In this document: positions 24,371-32,432 of the stretch, piece after piece
Numbering within the stretch: the stretch's first letter is position 1
How the letters are laid out: the number at the start of each line of letters is the position of its first letter
Assembly (NCBI GenBank): GCA_009784975.1
Contig: WQXG01000020.1
Location: 1-46,012 of the forward strand
DNA length: 46,012 nt
Direction of reading: 5' to 3'
Origin: Treponema sp.
Lineage (GTDB): Bacteria > Spirochaetota > Spirochaetia > Treponematales > Breznakiellaceae
The notes under the pieces: model-generated
What the model saw: the letters and a program-made list of their open reading frames with translations, nothing else
The model's database searches: none
What the model was told of the DNA's origin: nothing
Made by a program: the position numbers and the translations under genes

Positions 24371-26377
24371 ATGAAATTTACAAACGGCTATTGGATGATT
24401 AAAGAAGGAATAGAGCCTCATTTTGCAGCCTGTGCAATTGAGCCGCAGCAGCAGGGAAAAGAGCTTGTAGTGTATGCGCCGGAAAGGCCGATACGGCACA
24501 GGGGCGATACTTTAAATGCCCAGCTTCTTACAATCAGGTATTCCAGCCCCATGAAAAATGTCATAAGGGTGAGGGTTTCCCATTTTGAAGGCAGCGAAGA
24601 CAGGGGACCGCACTTTGAACTTTTTGAAGAAGAATGTAAATCAGTAATAAATATGTCAGAAAAAAACGCAGAGCTTAAAAGCGGAGATCTGTCGGTCTGT
24701 GTTGATGTTGGCAGCGGCTGGAATAATTGTTTTTGCGCAGGCACAAGCGTGCTTACAAAAAATTTGAATAGATCTACAGGCTACATGATAGATCGTGAAA
24801 AAGGAGCTTTTATAAAAGACGAGCTTTCGCTTTCTGTCGGAGAACTTGTGTATGGTCTTGGAGAACGCTTCGGCGCATTTGTAAAAAACGGACAAAGTAT
24901 CGATATCTGGAATGCAGACGGAGGCTCTGCAAGCGAACAGGCTTATAAAAACATTCCATTTTATTTAACCAACAAAGGATACGGCGTTTTTATAAACGAC
25001 CCGGGAAATGTTTCTCTGGAAATCGGCAGCGAAAAAACCGCTCGTGTTCAATTCTGCGTAAAAGGAGAAATCCTGGAATACTTTATAATTTACGGACCGC
25101 AGCCCAAAGCTATTCTGGAACGCTACACTGCGCTCACCGGAAAACCCGCCATGCCGCCGGAATGGAGTTTCGGTTTGTGGCTGTCAACTTCATTTACTAC
25201 TTCATACGATGAAAAAACCGTAATGAGTTTTATAAACGGAATGGAAGAAAGAAAAATTCCGCTTTCTGTTTTTCACTTTGACTGTTTCTGGATGAAAGGT
25301 TTTAACTGGTGCGATTTTACATGGGACAGGGAAACCTTCCCGGATCCAAAAGGAATGCTGTCACGGATAAAAGCAAAGGGTATAAAAATCTGCGTATGGA
25401 TAAATCCGTATATTGCCCAGCGTTCACATCTTTTTATGGAAGGAAAAAAAGGCGGATACTTTTTAAAGCGTAAAGATGGTTCTGTTTATCAGACAGATCA
25501 ATGGCAGGCAGGAATGGCTATCGTAGATTTTTCAAATCCGTCAGCTGTTAAGTGGTATCTGGGAGAACTTGGAAAATTGACGGACATGGGAGTTGATTGT
25601 TTTAAAACAGATTTTGGCGAAAAAATTCCTGAGGATGTGGTGTACTTTGACGGCGGCGATCCTCATCGTCATCATAATTATTATTCGTATCTGTACAACA
25701 AAGCTGTTTTTGAACTGCTGGAAAAAAAGAATGGCGAGGCTGTATTGTTCGCGCGTTCTGCGACCGCAGGAGCGCAGCGTTTTCCGCTTCACTGGGGCGG
25801 AGACTGCGAATCCACTTTCGAAGCAATGGCAGAAACTTTGCGCGGCGGTTTGTCACTGGGTCTTTGCGGTTTTGGCTTTTGGAGTCATGACATCGGCGGA
25901 TTTGAAGGAACACCCAATGCCTCATTGTTCAAACGCTGGCTTGCATTTGGTTTACTCTCGTCTCATTCACGTTTGCATGGAAGCACATCCTATCGTGTCC
26001 CATGGAGCGTAGACGAGGAATCATGTCAGTCAGAGACTGCCTTGGACGTCTGCCGTTTTTTTACAGAGCTGAAAAAAAGCCTGATGCCGTTTTTGTTAAA
26101 AGCTTCAAAGGAAGCCTGCGAAAAAGGCACGCCGGTATTGCGCGCGATGTTTCTTGAATTTCCCGATGACCCCGCGTGCGCATATCTTGACCGGCAGTAT
26201 ATGCTTGGCAGTGATCTGCTTGTTGCTCCTGTGTTCAGCGAAGACGGCGATGTTACCTATTATCTGCCCGAAGGCGAATGGACACAGGTAATTACAGGAG
26301 AAACAGCAAAAGGCGGATGCTGGAAAACAGAAAACCACGGCTTTTTAAGTATCCCCCTGTGGAGAAGAACAATATAA
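24371..26377 (+). CDS. GH31 alpha-xylosidase (YicI/XylS-like)
   Basis: The 668-residue enzyme has the nucleophile D414 in CFKTDFGE and the acid/base D478 in HWGGDCEST, numbering close to YicI. The YicI-type stretches FHFDCFWMKGFNWCDF and FWSHDIGGFEGTP are present. KTDFGE with PLHWGGDC is typical of alpha-xylosidases rather than alpha-glucosidases. It is shorter than YicI, which has an extra distal C-terminal beta domain; here the protein stops after SIPLWRRTI. No signal peptide, so cytoplasmic, removing alpha-1,6 xylose from the non-reducing end of xyloglucan oligosaccharides. It is followed 54 nt later by GH74. Confidence 0.93.
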   Translation: MKFTNGYWMIKEGIEPHFAACAIEPQQQGKELVVYAPERPIRHRGDTLNAQLLTIRYSSPMKNVIRVRVSHFEGSEDRGPHFELFEEECKSVINMSEKNAELKSGDLSVCVDVGSGWNNCFCAGTSVLTKNLNRSTGYMIDREKGAFIKDELSLSVGELVYGLGERFGAFVKNGQSIDIWNADGGSASEQAYKNIPFYLTNKGYGVFINDPGNVSLEIGSEKTARVQFCVKGEILEYFIIYGPQPKAILERYTALTGKPAMPPEWSFGLWLSTSFTTSYDEKTVMSFINGMEERKIPLSVFHFDCFWMKGFNWCDFTWDRETFPDPKGMLSRIKAKGIKICVWINPYIAQRSHLFMEGKKGGYFLKRKDGSVYQTDQWQAGMAIVDFSNPSAVKWYLGELGKLTDMGVDCFKTDFGEKIPEDVVYFDGGDPHRHHNYYSYLYNKAVFELLEKKNGEAVLFARSATAGAQRFPLHWGGDCESTFEAMAETLRGGLSLGLCGFGFWSHDIGGFEGTPNASLFKRWLAFGLLSSHSRLHGSTSYRVPWSVDEESCQSETALDVCRFFTELKKSLMPFLLKASKEACEKGTPVLRAMFLEFPDDPACAYLDRQYMLGSDLLVAPVFSEDGDVTYYLPEGEWTQVITGETAKGGCWKTENHGFLSIPLWRRTI

Positions 26378-26378
26378 C

Positions 26379-26406
26379 TTGCGTATCCATCAAGGTGTGA
26401 TATAAT
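26379..26406 (+). promoter_or_regulatory. Promoter of the GH74 gene
   Basis: TTGCGT (26379-26384), 16 nt, perfect TATAAT (26401-26406). A conventional leader carries AGGAGG 5 nt before ATG 26432. Confidence 0.7.
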
Positions 26407-26431
26407 TAGAATTTAATATTAGGAGGAATAA

Positions 26432-28834
26432 ATGCGAAAGTACAAAAATTATTTTTATGTTATTCTGGCTGCAATTCTTATAACAGCGATTGTTGTATCC
26501 TGCGCGACTTTAGGTTCGGGGAAAAGACCCGACCGTGATCTTCCGCAGTACACTCAGAAAGGCTGGAAGAATGTAAAAATTGTCGGCGGCGGAATGATCC
26601 CCGGAATTATTTACAGCACTGCACAAAAAGATTTAGCTTATGTGCGCACAGACATGGGCGGCGCATACCGGTGGAATCCCGAAAACGAATCGTGGATACC
26701 GTTAACCGACTTTGCCGGAGTGGAAGATTACGGGCGGCTGGGAATTTCCAGTATCGCGACAGATCCGGTTGAACCGAATCGTCTTGTTATTGCTTCCGGA
26801 ACATACACAAATGATTGGGACGGAACTCCGTCGCAGATGCTTGTTTCAGAAGATTACGGCGATACATTTACCAGAATTGATATGCCCTTTAAAATGGGCG
26901 GTAATATGCCGGGACGCGGCGCAGGGGAGAGGCTTGCTATCGATCCCAACAACAACAGGGTTGTTTACTATGGTTCTTACGGCAACGGTTTGTGGCGCAG
27001 CCGCGATTACGGCCACACATGGGAAGAGGTAAGATCGTTCCCGACAAAGGGCAATGTTTACGATTACGATTTTACTTTTTATGTAGATCAGAATTTTAAA
27101 CACTTCCATGGAATAATGTGGGTGATTTTTGATCCTGCTTCCGGAACTCCCGGAAGCGGATCTCAAAATATTTATGTAGGCGTTGCCGATACAGACTTTA
27201 CTATTTACGAATCAACAAACGGCGGCGCGACATGGAGACCGCTGGAAGGGCAGCCGATACGGAACAGGCATCAGGGTGCCAGATATGAAAGAGAGCACGG
27301 TCATCTTGTAGAAAATTGTCCCTGCGATAATTATTATCCCATAAGAGCTGTTTATTCTCCGGACGGCTCGCTGGTAACAGCATGGAACCACGGCTTTGGT
27401 CCTTACAGTTCAAGTTATCAGGGCGGAGGAATCTGGAAATATACTTTTGCAACCAGAACCTGGACAGACATCAGCCTGCCCAAGCATGACTATGATCCTG
27501 CCTACAGAACTACAGATCGCGGAGTAGGCAGTGTCGCGGTTGACTGGCAGAATCCCAATGTATTGATTGCAGTTACCCTTAACGAATGGTGGCCGGATGA
27601 ATACATCTACCGTTCAACAGACGGCGGAAGAAACTGGGATGCAATCTGGTATCTTGATGGATGGCCTGATCGCGTCAACAAATACACAATGGACATTGAT
27701 ATGGCTCCCTGGCTGGACTGGGGCGAGCAGAAAGAACTGCCCGAACAAAATCCCAAACTCGGCTGGTGTATACAAACCATCGTAATAGATCCTTTTAATT
27801 CAGACAGGATGATGTACGGAACAGGCGCAACCATTTACGGAAGCAGCAACCTCACAGAATGGGACAGAAACCGGCGGATAAAAATCGAAGTAATGGCAGA
27901 AGGCATCGAAGAATGCGCTATCCTTGATCTTGTGGCTCCAACATCAGGACCTCTTCTTTACAGCGGTATGGGTGATATCGGCGGATTTGTCCACACAAAT
28001 TTAAACCGCGCTCCGAATATGATTGTTAATCCAAAAATTGACGGAGTAAATTCGATTGATTATGCGGCTGCAAGACCGAATTATGTTGTACGCCTGGGCG
28101 GAGACGGACACGGCGATGAACACCTGAGCAAAATGGGAATCAGTTCCGATTACGGAAGAAGCTGGAAACCTGCGGTAAGATTTCTTGAAGGCGCGCAAGG
28201 CGGCTGGAGCGGCCTTGCTGCAGTATCCGCAGATGCAAGAATAATTATCTGGGCGGCTGGAAATATGCCTCCTCACTGGACAGACAACGAAGGAAGAACA
28301 TGGAATGTTTGTACAGGAATTCCCGGCTCCGCAAAAGTTGTATCTGATCGTGTAAACGCTTCCAGATTTTATGCCTATTCAGACGGTGTAATATATGCAA
28401 GCACCAATGCGGGCAGATCTTTTCAGGTAATGAATAATTCCTTTATCACAGGGAATGTAACAAAATCAAATTTAAAAGCTGTTGTAGGCGAGGAAGGTCA
28501 TCTGTGGTTTGCCGCGGGTGATGCCGGTCTTTACCACTCAATGGACGGCGGCAGAACATGGGCAAAGTTCGAAGGCTTTGACACAATACCGATTATCGGC
28601 CTTGGCAGGGCAGCGCCCGGCGCGGACTATCAGGCGCTGTACACAAACGCAAAACTTCGCGGCCAATGGGGTATTTACCGCAGCGACGACAAGGGACAGA
28701 ACTGGATCCGCATCAATGATGATACAAAACAATTTGGAGCGGCGGATACAGCGATAACCGGCTGCCCGAGAGTTTACGGCAGAGTATATCTTGCTACAAA
28801 CGGACGAGGCATTCAGTTCAGGGATTTGGAATAA
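26432..28834 (+). CDS. GH74 xyloglucanase lipoprotein
   Basis: The 800-residue protein has a lipoprotein signal ending in AIVVSC, lipid Cys24, and two seven-bladed beta-propellers rich in BNR-like repeats (STDGGRNWD, SMDGGRTWAKF, SDDKGQNWIRI). The two GH74 catalytic aspartates are visible: D74 in VRTDMGGAYRW and D515 in GMGDIGGF. It would cut the beta-1,4-glucan backbone of xyloglucan at the cell surface or in the periplasm. It is the only glycosidase of the locus with an export signal. No carbohydrate-binding module is attached. A strong intrinsic terminator follows. Endo- versus reducing-end-specific mode cannot be decided by eye. Confidence 0.95.
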   Translation: MRKYKNYFYVILAAILITAIVVSCATLGSGKRPDRDLPQYTQKGWKNVKIVGGGMIPGIIYSTAQKDLAYVRTDMGGAYRWNPENESWIPLTDFAGVEDYGRLGISSIATDPVEPNRLVIASGTYTNDWDGTPSQMLVSEDYGDTFTRIDMPFKMGGNMPGRGAGERLAIDPNNNRVVYYGSYGNGLWRSRDYGHTWEEVRSFPTKGNVYDYDFTFYVDQNFKHFHGIMWVIFDPASGTPGSGSQNIYVGVADTDFTIYESTNGGATWRPLEGQPIRNRHQGARYEREHGHLVENCPCDNYYPIRAVYSPDGSLVTAWNHGFGPYSSSYQGGGIWKYTFATRTWTDISLPKHDYDPAYRTTDRGVGSVAVDWQNPNVLIAVTLNEWWPDEYIYRSTDGGRNWDAIWYLDGWPDRVNKYTMDIDMAPWLDWGEQKELPEQNPKLGWCIQTIVIDPFNSDRMMYGTGATIYGSSNLTEWDRNRRIKIEVMAEGIEECAILDLVAPTSGPLLYSGMGDIGGFVHTNLNRAPNMIVNPKIDGVNSIDYAAARPNYVVRLGGDGHGDEHLSKMGISSDYGRSWKPAVRFLEGAQGGWSGLAAVSADARIIIWAAGNMPPHWTDNEGRTWNVCTGIPGSAKVVSDRVNASRFYAYSDGVIYASTNAGRSFQVMNNSFITGNVTKSNLKAVVGEEGHLWFAAGDAGLYHSMDGGRTWAKFEGFDTIPIIGLGRAAPGADYQALYTNAKLRGQWGIYRSDDKGQNWIRINDDTKQFGAADTAITGCPRVYGRVYLATNGRGIQFRDLE

Positions 28835-28842
28835 ATGTTTTT

Positions 28843-28874
28843 ATAGTCCGCAGGGTACTGCGGACTATTTTTTT
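28843..28874 (+). terminator. Intrinsic terminator after GH74
   Basis: An 11-bp perfect stem, ATAGTCCGCAG (28843-28853) with CTGCGGACTAT (28858-28868), a GGTA loop and a seven-T run. It closes the glycan locus on the plus strand. Confidence 0.92.
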
Positions 28875-29415
28875 AAACTGACTTTAATAGTTCTTCTATT
28901 GATTCTCTGATAACAATTTTTTGTTTTTTTATAAAGTCATTGGTTTCATTCAGTTTTTGCTCTTGTTTTTCGCGCTGCTTTTTTAATTTATTCAAATTAC
29001 TGAATAATCTGGTAAAAAAATTAGTCTTTTTGCTTTCCAGATTTTTAATTTGTACTTCTTTGTCTATTAAATCATTTAACAAATCTTCGCTTTCTTTTTC
29101 TTTTTCCTGTAATTCTCTAAATATCTTTTGCAGTTCTTTTAATCTTTTTTCTATATTTAAAATTAATTCTTCATTTTCTTTTATTTCTTGTATGTATTCT
29201 TCAATTGTTTTTCTGATTTTTTCTTCTTTTGCCTTTTTGATTTTGTCATCTATTTTTTTAAAAAATGAGCTTATGCCCTTGCCTGTCCCTTTAACAGCTC
29301 TTTTTATGCCTTTAAACCAGCCTCTTATCAATCCAATAATTGCAAAAGCTACCGCCAAAACAATAATGACCAATACAAATACCAATACCGTATTAACATC
29401 CAGATTTCCCGACAT
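28873..29415 (-). CDS. Membrane-anchored coiled-coil protein of unknown function
   Basis: The 180-residue protein has one N-terminal hydrophobic helix (about 8-31, VNTVLVFVLVIIVLAVAFAI). A basic juxtamembrane stretch follows, then a long Lys/Glu-rich coiled coil from about 55 to 175. No enzymatic motif was seen. Its stop codon lies in the T-run of the GH74 terminator. AAGGCGG precedes the ATG, and the promoter is perfect. The AAG/GAA-rich composition makes similarity searches unreliable. A scaffold or envelope-spacer role is possible. Confidence 0.6.
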   Translation of the reverse strand: MSGNLDVNTVLVFVLVIIVLAVAFAIIGLIRGWFKGIKRAVKGTGKGISSFFKKIDDKIKKAKEEKIRKTIEEYIQEIKENEELILNIEKRLKELQKIFRELQEKEKESEDLLNDLIDKEVQIKNLESKKTNFFTRLFSNLNKLKKQREKQEQKLNETNDFIKKQKIVIRESIEELLKSV

Positions 29416-29442
29416 TTATTCCGCCTTTTAAGGTTTTTTTGC

Positions 29443-29471
29443 ATTATAGCTCTTTACTTGTTTCAGGTCAA
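29443..29471 (-). promoter_or_regulatory. Promoter of the coiled-coil membrane protein gene
   Basis: On the minus strand, TTGACC (29471-29466), 17 nt, TATAAT (29448-29443), then a leader of about 20 nt with a ribosome site. It overlaps the opposing pth promoter. Confidence 0.72.
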
Positions 29472-29486
29472 TATTTCCTGTAAGAT
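29458..29486 (+). promoter_or_regulatory. Leaderless promoter of pth
   Basis: TTGTTT (29458-29463), 17 nt, TAAGAT (29481-29486), 6 nt (TTAATT), ATG at 29493. No Shine-Dalgarno. Confidence 0.65.
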
Positions 29487-29492
29487 TTAATT

Positions 29493-30143
29493 ATGATAAA
29501 ACTTGCCGCTTTTTTCGGCAACCCCGGAACAGGTTATGCCCGAAACAGACACAATGCAGGGCGGATGCTCTCTTATTCGCTCCCTTTCTACCCGTCCCTC
29601 TCATGGCAGAAAAAATTCAAGGGGCTTTATGCTTCTTTTAACGGGAATCACTTTATCATGCCGGAAACATACATGAACCTTTCAGGAGAGGCAGTTCATG
29701 CTGTTTCTTCGTTTTATAAAATTAAAACAGAGGAAATAATCGTAGTCCATGATGAGCTGGAACTGCCTCTTGGGACAATTTCCCTTAAATTTTCCGGCGG
29801 TCTTGGCGGGCACAACGGGCTTCGCTCAATGAACAAATGTTTCGGCAATGCGGACTTTTGGCGGATACGGATCGGTATAGGCCGCCCGGACGCACGGCTG
29901 CCCGGCGAAGGAGGTCCCGCAGGAAGCGGCGTGGCAAGCAAAGCTTGCCTTGGCATCATCGACTGGGTACTCACAGATTTTTCCAAAACAGAACAGGAAC
30001 AGCTAATCCCGGTATTCGACGCCGGCGCAGGACTGCTAAATCAATTATTCACAACCGACCCCGAAACAATGCTGGACGAATGGAAAAAGAAAAAAATCTC
30101 AATAAATAAAACACCTGAGAATAAAGAAAATATAGAGGTATAA
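29493..30143 (+). CDS. pth: Peptidyl-tRNA hydrolase
   Basis: The 216-residue cytosolic enzyme releases peptides from tRNA after abortive translation. Catalytic H20 and substrate-contacting N10 are at the same numbers as in E. coli (FFGNPGTGY, NRHNAGRM). The motifs PETYMNLSGEAV, VVHDELELPLG and GGLGGHNGLRSM are complete. A Gly/Ala-rich insertion (about 131-145, DARLPGEGGPAGSGV) replaces the usual short loop before the C-terminal lid. The first gene of a pth-mazG-pfkA group. The mRNA is predicted to be leaderless. Confidence 0.95.
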   Translation: MIKLAAFFGNPGTGYARNRHNAGRMLSYSLPFYPSLSWQKKFKGLYASFNGNHFIMPETYMNLSGEAVHAVSSFYKIKTEEIIVVHDELELPLGTISLKFSGGLGGHNGLRSMNKCFGNADFWRIRIGIGRPDARLPGEGGPAGSGVASKACLGIIDWVLTDFSKTEQEQLIPVFDAGAGLLNQLFTTDPETMLDEWKKKKISINKTPENKENIEV

Positions 30144-30146
30144 AAA

Positions 30147-30215
30147 ATGAAACTTCAAACTACAACTCTGCGATCTCTGCGCCTCTGCGTCTCTGCGAGA
30201 AAAAAAGGAAATTAA
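30147..30215 (+). CDS. 22-codon repeat-derived ORF coupled to mazG
   Basis: ATG at 30147 follows GAGGT at fair spacing, and the ORF ends with TAA at 30213-30215, directly abutting the mazG ATG. Its core is the translated GCG repeat (LRSLRLCVSARKKG). It may be no more than a consequence of the repeat, or a leader peptide that couples translation to mazG. No homologous function is known to me. Confidence 0.3.
   Translation: MKLQTTTLRSLRLCVSARKKGN
30165..30205 (+). repeat. GCG repeat copy between pth and mazG
   Basis: CTCTGCGATCTCTGCG, then CCTCTGCG, TCTCTGCG and AGAAAA. The mazG ribosome site (AAAAAAGGAA) begins at the repeat's 3' edge. Confidence 0.82.
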
Positions 30216-31028
30216 ATGAAAACAAGCGAGACATTTCAGGCACTATACGACACCATAGCAAAACTGCGCAGTCCCGAAGGCTGCAAATGGGACAGGGAGC
30301 AAACTCCGTCTACTCTAAGAGGCGCATTGGTAGAAGAAACCTACGAGTGTCTTGAAGCAATCGACAATAACGATACCGCGCATATCGCAGAAGAGCTGGG
30401 AGATATATTTCTTCTTGCAACCATGCTCGGCTACATGTTTGAACAGGAGAGCAAGTTTTCTGTCGCCGATGTTTTAACGGGGATTAATGAAAAGCTAATT
30501 CGCCGGCATCCCCATGTTTTTGGTGATGTAAAAGTAAAGGATACTTCTGAAATTCTTGATAATTGGGCGGCAATTAAAGTGCAGGAAGGGCGCAAGCCAA
30601 AGGACTCAATTTTAGATGAAGTTAGTTCCGGCATTCCGCCGATGGATCGTTCCTATGCGCTGCAAAAAAAAGCCGCAAAAGCCGGTTTTGACTGGCAGGA
30701 TGTAAACGGCGTAATTGAAAAAATTGCCGAAGAACTGGAAGAAGTCCGCGAAGAGCACGCTATAAATGGTGTACCCGGCGGCAACAGGAACCAATTGGAA
30801 GAAGAGCTTGGGGATTTGCTTTTTTCTGTGATTAATCTTTGCCGGTTTTTAAAAATCGATCCTTCGGTTGCTCTTAATCGAACCAACAGCAAATTTATAG
30901 AGCGCTTTAAACATGTAGAAAAAAAGATGAAAGAAACCGGACAGGAGATGAAACAGGAAAATCTGGATATTATGGAATCATTCTGGAACGAGGCTAAAAT
31001 CTCTCTTGAATCCCCCCATGTTTTTTGA
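30216..31028 (+). CDS. mazG: Nucleoside triphosphate pyrophosphohydrolase
   Basis: The 270-residue protein has two MazG domains. The first holds CKWDREQTPSTL, then the metal ligands in EETYE and EELGD (about 45-70). The second holds a similar EELEEVRE and EELGDLLFSVINL (about 165-205). It hydrolyses NTPs to NMPs plus pyrophosphate and helps clear non-canonical nucleotides. An RBS GGAA lies within AAAAAAGGAAATTAA. The promoter of the next gene, pfkA, lies inside the last codons. Confidence 0.94.
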   Translation: MKTSETFQALYDTIAKLRSPEGCKWDREQTPSTLRGALVEETYECLEAIDNNDTAHIAEELGDIFLLATMLGYMFEQESKFSVADVLTGINEKLIRRHPHVFGDVKVKDTSEILDNWAAIKVQEGRKPKDSILDEVSSGIPPMDRSYALQKKAAKAGFDWQDVNGVIEKIAEELEEVREEHAINGVPGGNRNQLEEELGDLLFSVINLCRFLKIDPSVALNRTNSKFIERFKHVEKKMKETGQEMKQENLDIMESFWNEAKISLESPHVF

Positions 31029-31034
31029 TATAAC
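31006..31034 (+). promoter_or_regulatory. Leaderless promoter of pfkA
   Basis: TTGAAT (31006-31011), 17 nt, TATAAC (31029-31034), 6 nt (ATAATT), ATG at 31041. It sits mostly inside the end of mazG. No Shine-Dalgarno. Confidence 0.68.
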
Positions 31035-31040
31035 ATAATT

Positions 31041-32126
31041 ATGGCTATTCACAGTGTTACAAAACGCTTCGGTATCCTTACGGCGGGCGGCGACTGTCCC
31101 GGTTTGAACGCCGCTATTCGCGGAGTGTGCCGCGCTGCTCATGATCGTTATGGCATGGAAATTATCGGTATTGCCAATGGTTTTAGGGGTCTTATTAACG
31201 AAGACACAAAAATACTGCATCCCGAAGATTTTTCCGGTATTTTAACACGCGGCGGAACCATACTTGGCTCCAGCAGGGAAAAACCTTTTGCGCCTGTCGA
31301 TAAAGATGAATTGGCAAGCACCAAAGTTTCTGCCATTAAAGAAACATATTCCAGGCTCGGTCTTGATTGCCTTGTTGTGCTTGGAGGAAACGGAACCAAT
31401 ACCACAGGCTGCAAGCTTTCCCGCGAAGGACTCAATGTAATAGGGCTACCCAAAACAATTGATAATGATATTGCCGGCACAGACAGAACATTTGGTTTTC
31501 ATTCCGCTCTTGCTATCGGCACAGAAGCAATCGATCGTCTTCACTCAACAGCGCAAAGCCACAGCCGCATTATCGTGATCGAACTTATGGGCAACAAAGC
31601 CGGCTGGCTTGCCTTGTATGCAGGGGTTGCAGGCGGCGGCGATGTTATTCTAATTCCGGAAATTCCCTATGATCTAAAAGCCATTGCCCGCCATCTGGAA
31701 AAACGCGCAAAATCCGGAAAAACATTTTCGATTGTTGTTGTCGCAGAAGGCGCAATGTCAATCGAAGAAGCATCAATGGAAAAAAAAGAACGAAAAAAAT
31801 ACCGCAGCGATAACGGTCCTTCCACAGGTTACCGCATTGCCCGCGAAATCGAAGAAAAAACCGGAATGGAAACCCGCGCCACAGTTTTAGGTTATGTGCA
31901 GCGCGGCGGCATTCCCAGCGCATCTGACCGTGTCCTTGCCACTAGCCTTGGCACCGCAGCGGCAGATCTTCTTGCAGCCGACAAATACGGCCGCATGGTC
32001 GCTCTTCTTGGAAACGAAATTGGCTCTGTAGATTTAAGCGTACCTGAAGGTAAAGTTAAAAATGTACCCGCAGATCACTTTATGATTGACACAGCAAAAG
32101 CCGTAGGCACCTGCATGGGAGAGTGA
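31041..32126 (+). CDS. pfkA: 6-phosphofructokinase family enzyme, phosphoryl donor uncertain
   Basis: The 361-residue enzyme phosphorylates fructose 6-phosphate. Motifs are GGDCPGLNAA (16-25), LGGNGTNT (114-121), PKTIDNDIAGTD (137-148) and GYVQRGGIPSASDR. Gly118 matches the glycine that marks ATP-type enzymes. Lys138 in PKTIDND matches the lysine of PPi-type enzymes, where ATP-PFK has Gly. Asn117 replaces the Mg-binding Asp of the GGDG motif. This mix belongs to a subgroup in which the donor cannot be predicted safely. It probably makes the committed step of glycolysis. Confidence 0.9.
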   Translation: MAIHSVTKRFGILTAGGDCPGLNAAIRGVCRAAHDRYGMEIIGIANGFRGLINEDTKILHPEDFSGILTRGGTILGSSREKPFAPVDKDELASTKVSAIKETYSRLGLDCLVVLGGNGTNTTGCKLSREGLNVIGLPKTIDNDIAGTDRTFGFHSALAIGTEAIDRLHSTAQSHSRIIVIELMGNKAGWLALYAGVAGGGDVILIPEIPYDLKAIARHLEKRAKSGKTFSIVVVAEGAMSIEEASMEKKERKKYRSDNGPSTGYRIAREIEEKTGMETRATVLGYVQRGGIPSASDRVLATSLGTAAADLLAADKYGRMVALLGNEIGSVDLSVPEGKVKNVPADHFMIDTAKAVGTCMGE

Positions 32127-32157
32127 CGTGGGGCGGATGTCCCATGAATCAACGTTG

Positions 32158-32367
32158 CTATTTCACTCCGTCTTTCTGCTTAAACGACGGGCAATTTGCG
32201 CCTGTGGCGCGGAAAACTTCGTGCGAAGGAAGATGAACACACATTATGGAAAACAATTCACAAACACGCGGAGGATAATTGGGATCCCATGAAATTTTAA
32301 AATGAACGCACTTCAGGCAATTGGGCGGGCGTGAAGGGATAGCTGCTTCGTTATATGTGCCGTTCAT
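32158..32367 (-). CDS. Small Cys-rich conserved protein (69 aa)
   Basis: Four to five cysteines (NCLKCVHF, RVCELFSIMC, GANCPSF) and LPSHEVFRATG form a compact pattern I recall from small conserved bacterial proteins, common in spirochaetes; a metal-binding fold is likely. Function unknown. ATG 32367 is preferred to TTG 32382: TTG overlaps the -10 box, while the ATG lies exactly 6 nt after it. Convergent with pfkA, 31 nt apart. Confidence 0.72.
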   Translation of the reverse strand: MNGTYNEAAIPSRPPNCLKCVHFKISWDPNYPPRVCELFSIMCVHLPSHEVFRATGANCPSFKQKDGVK

Positions 32368-32373
32368 TTTTTT

Positions 32374-32402
32374 ACTATACAATATGGATTTTCTGGTTGC
32401 AA
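32374..32402 (-). promoter_or_regulatory. Leaderless promoter of the small Cys-rich gene
   Basis: On the minus strand, TTGCAA (32402-32397), 17 nt, TATAGT (32379-32374), 6 nt (AAAAAA), ATG at 32367. No Shine-Dalgarno. Confidence 0.72.
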
Positions 32403-32432
32403 CTCGGAAAGCAGATGCCGGTCACTTTTTTT

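Noticed and set aside
28940-29431. Plus-strand ORF of 163 codons opposite the coiled-coil gene
   Set aside because: It is a Ser/Phe/Leu-rich antisense shadow of a Lys/Glu-rich gene. The minus-strand gene has a promoter, a ribosome site and a sensible membrane-plus-coil layout.
32368-32382. TTG start at 32382 for the small Cys protein
   Set aside because: It would lie within the -10 region; ATG 32367 fits the promoter and the 6-nt rule.
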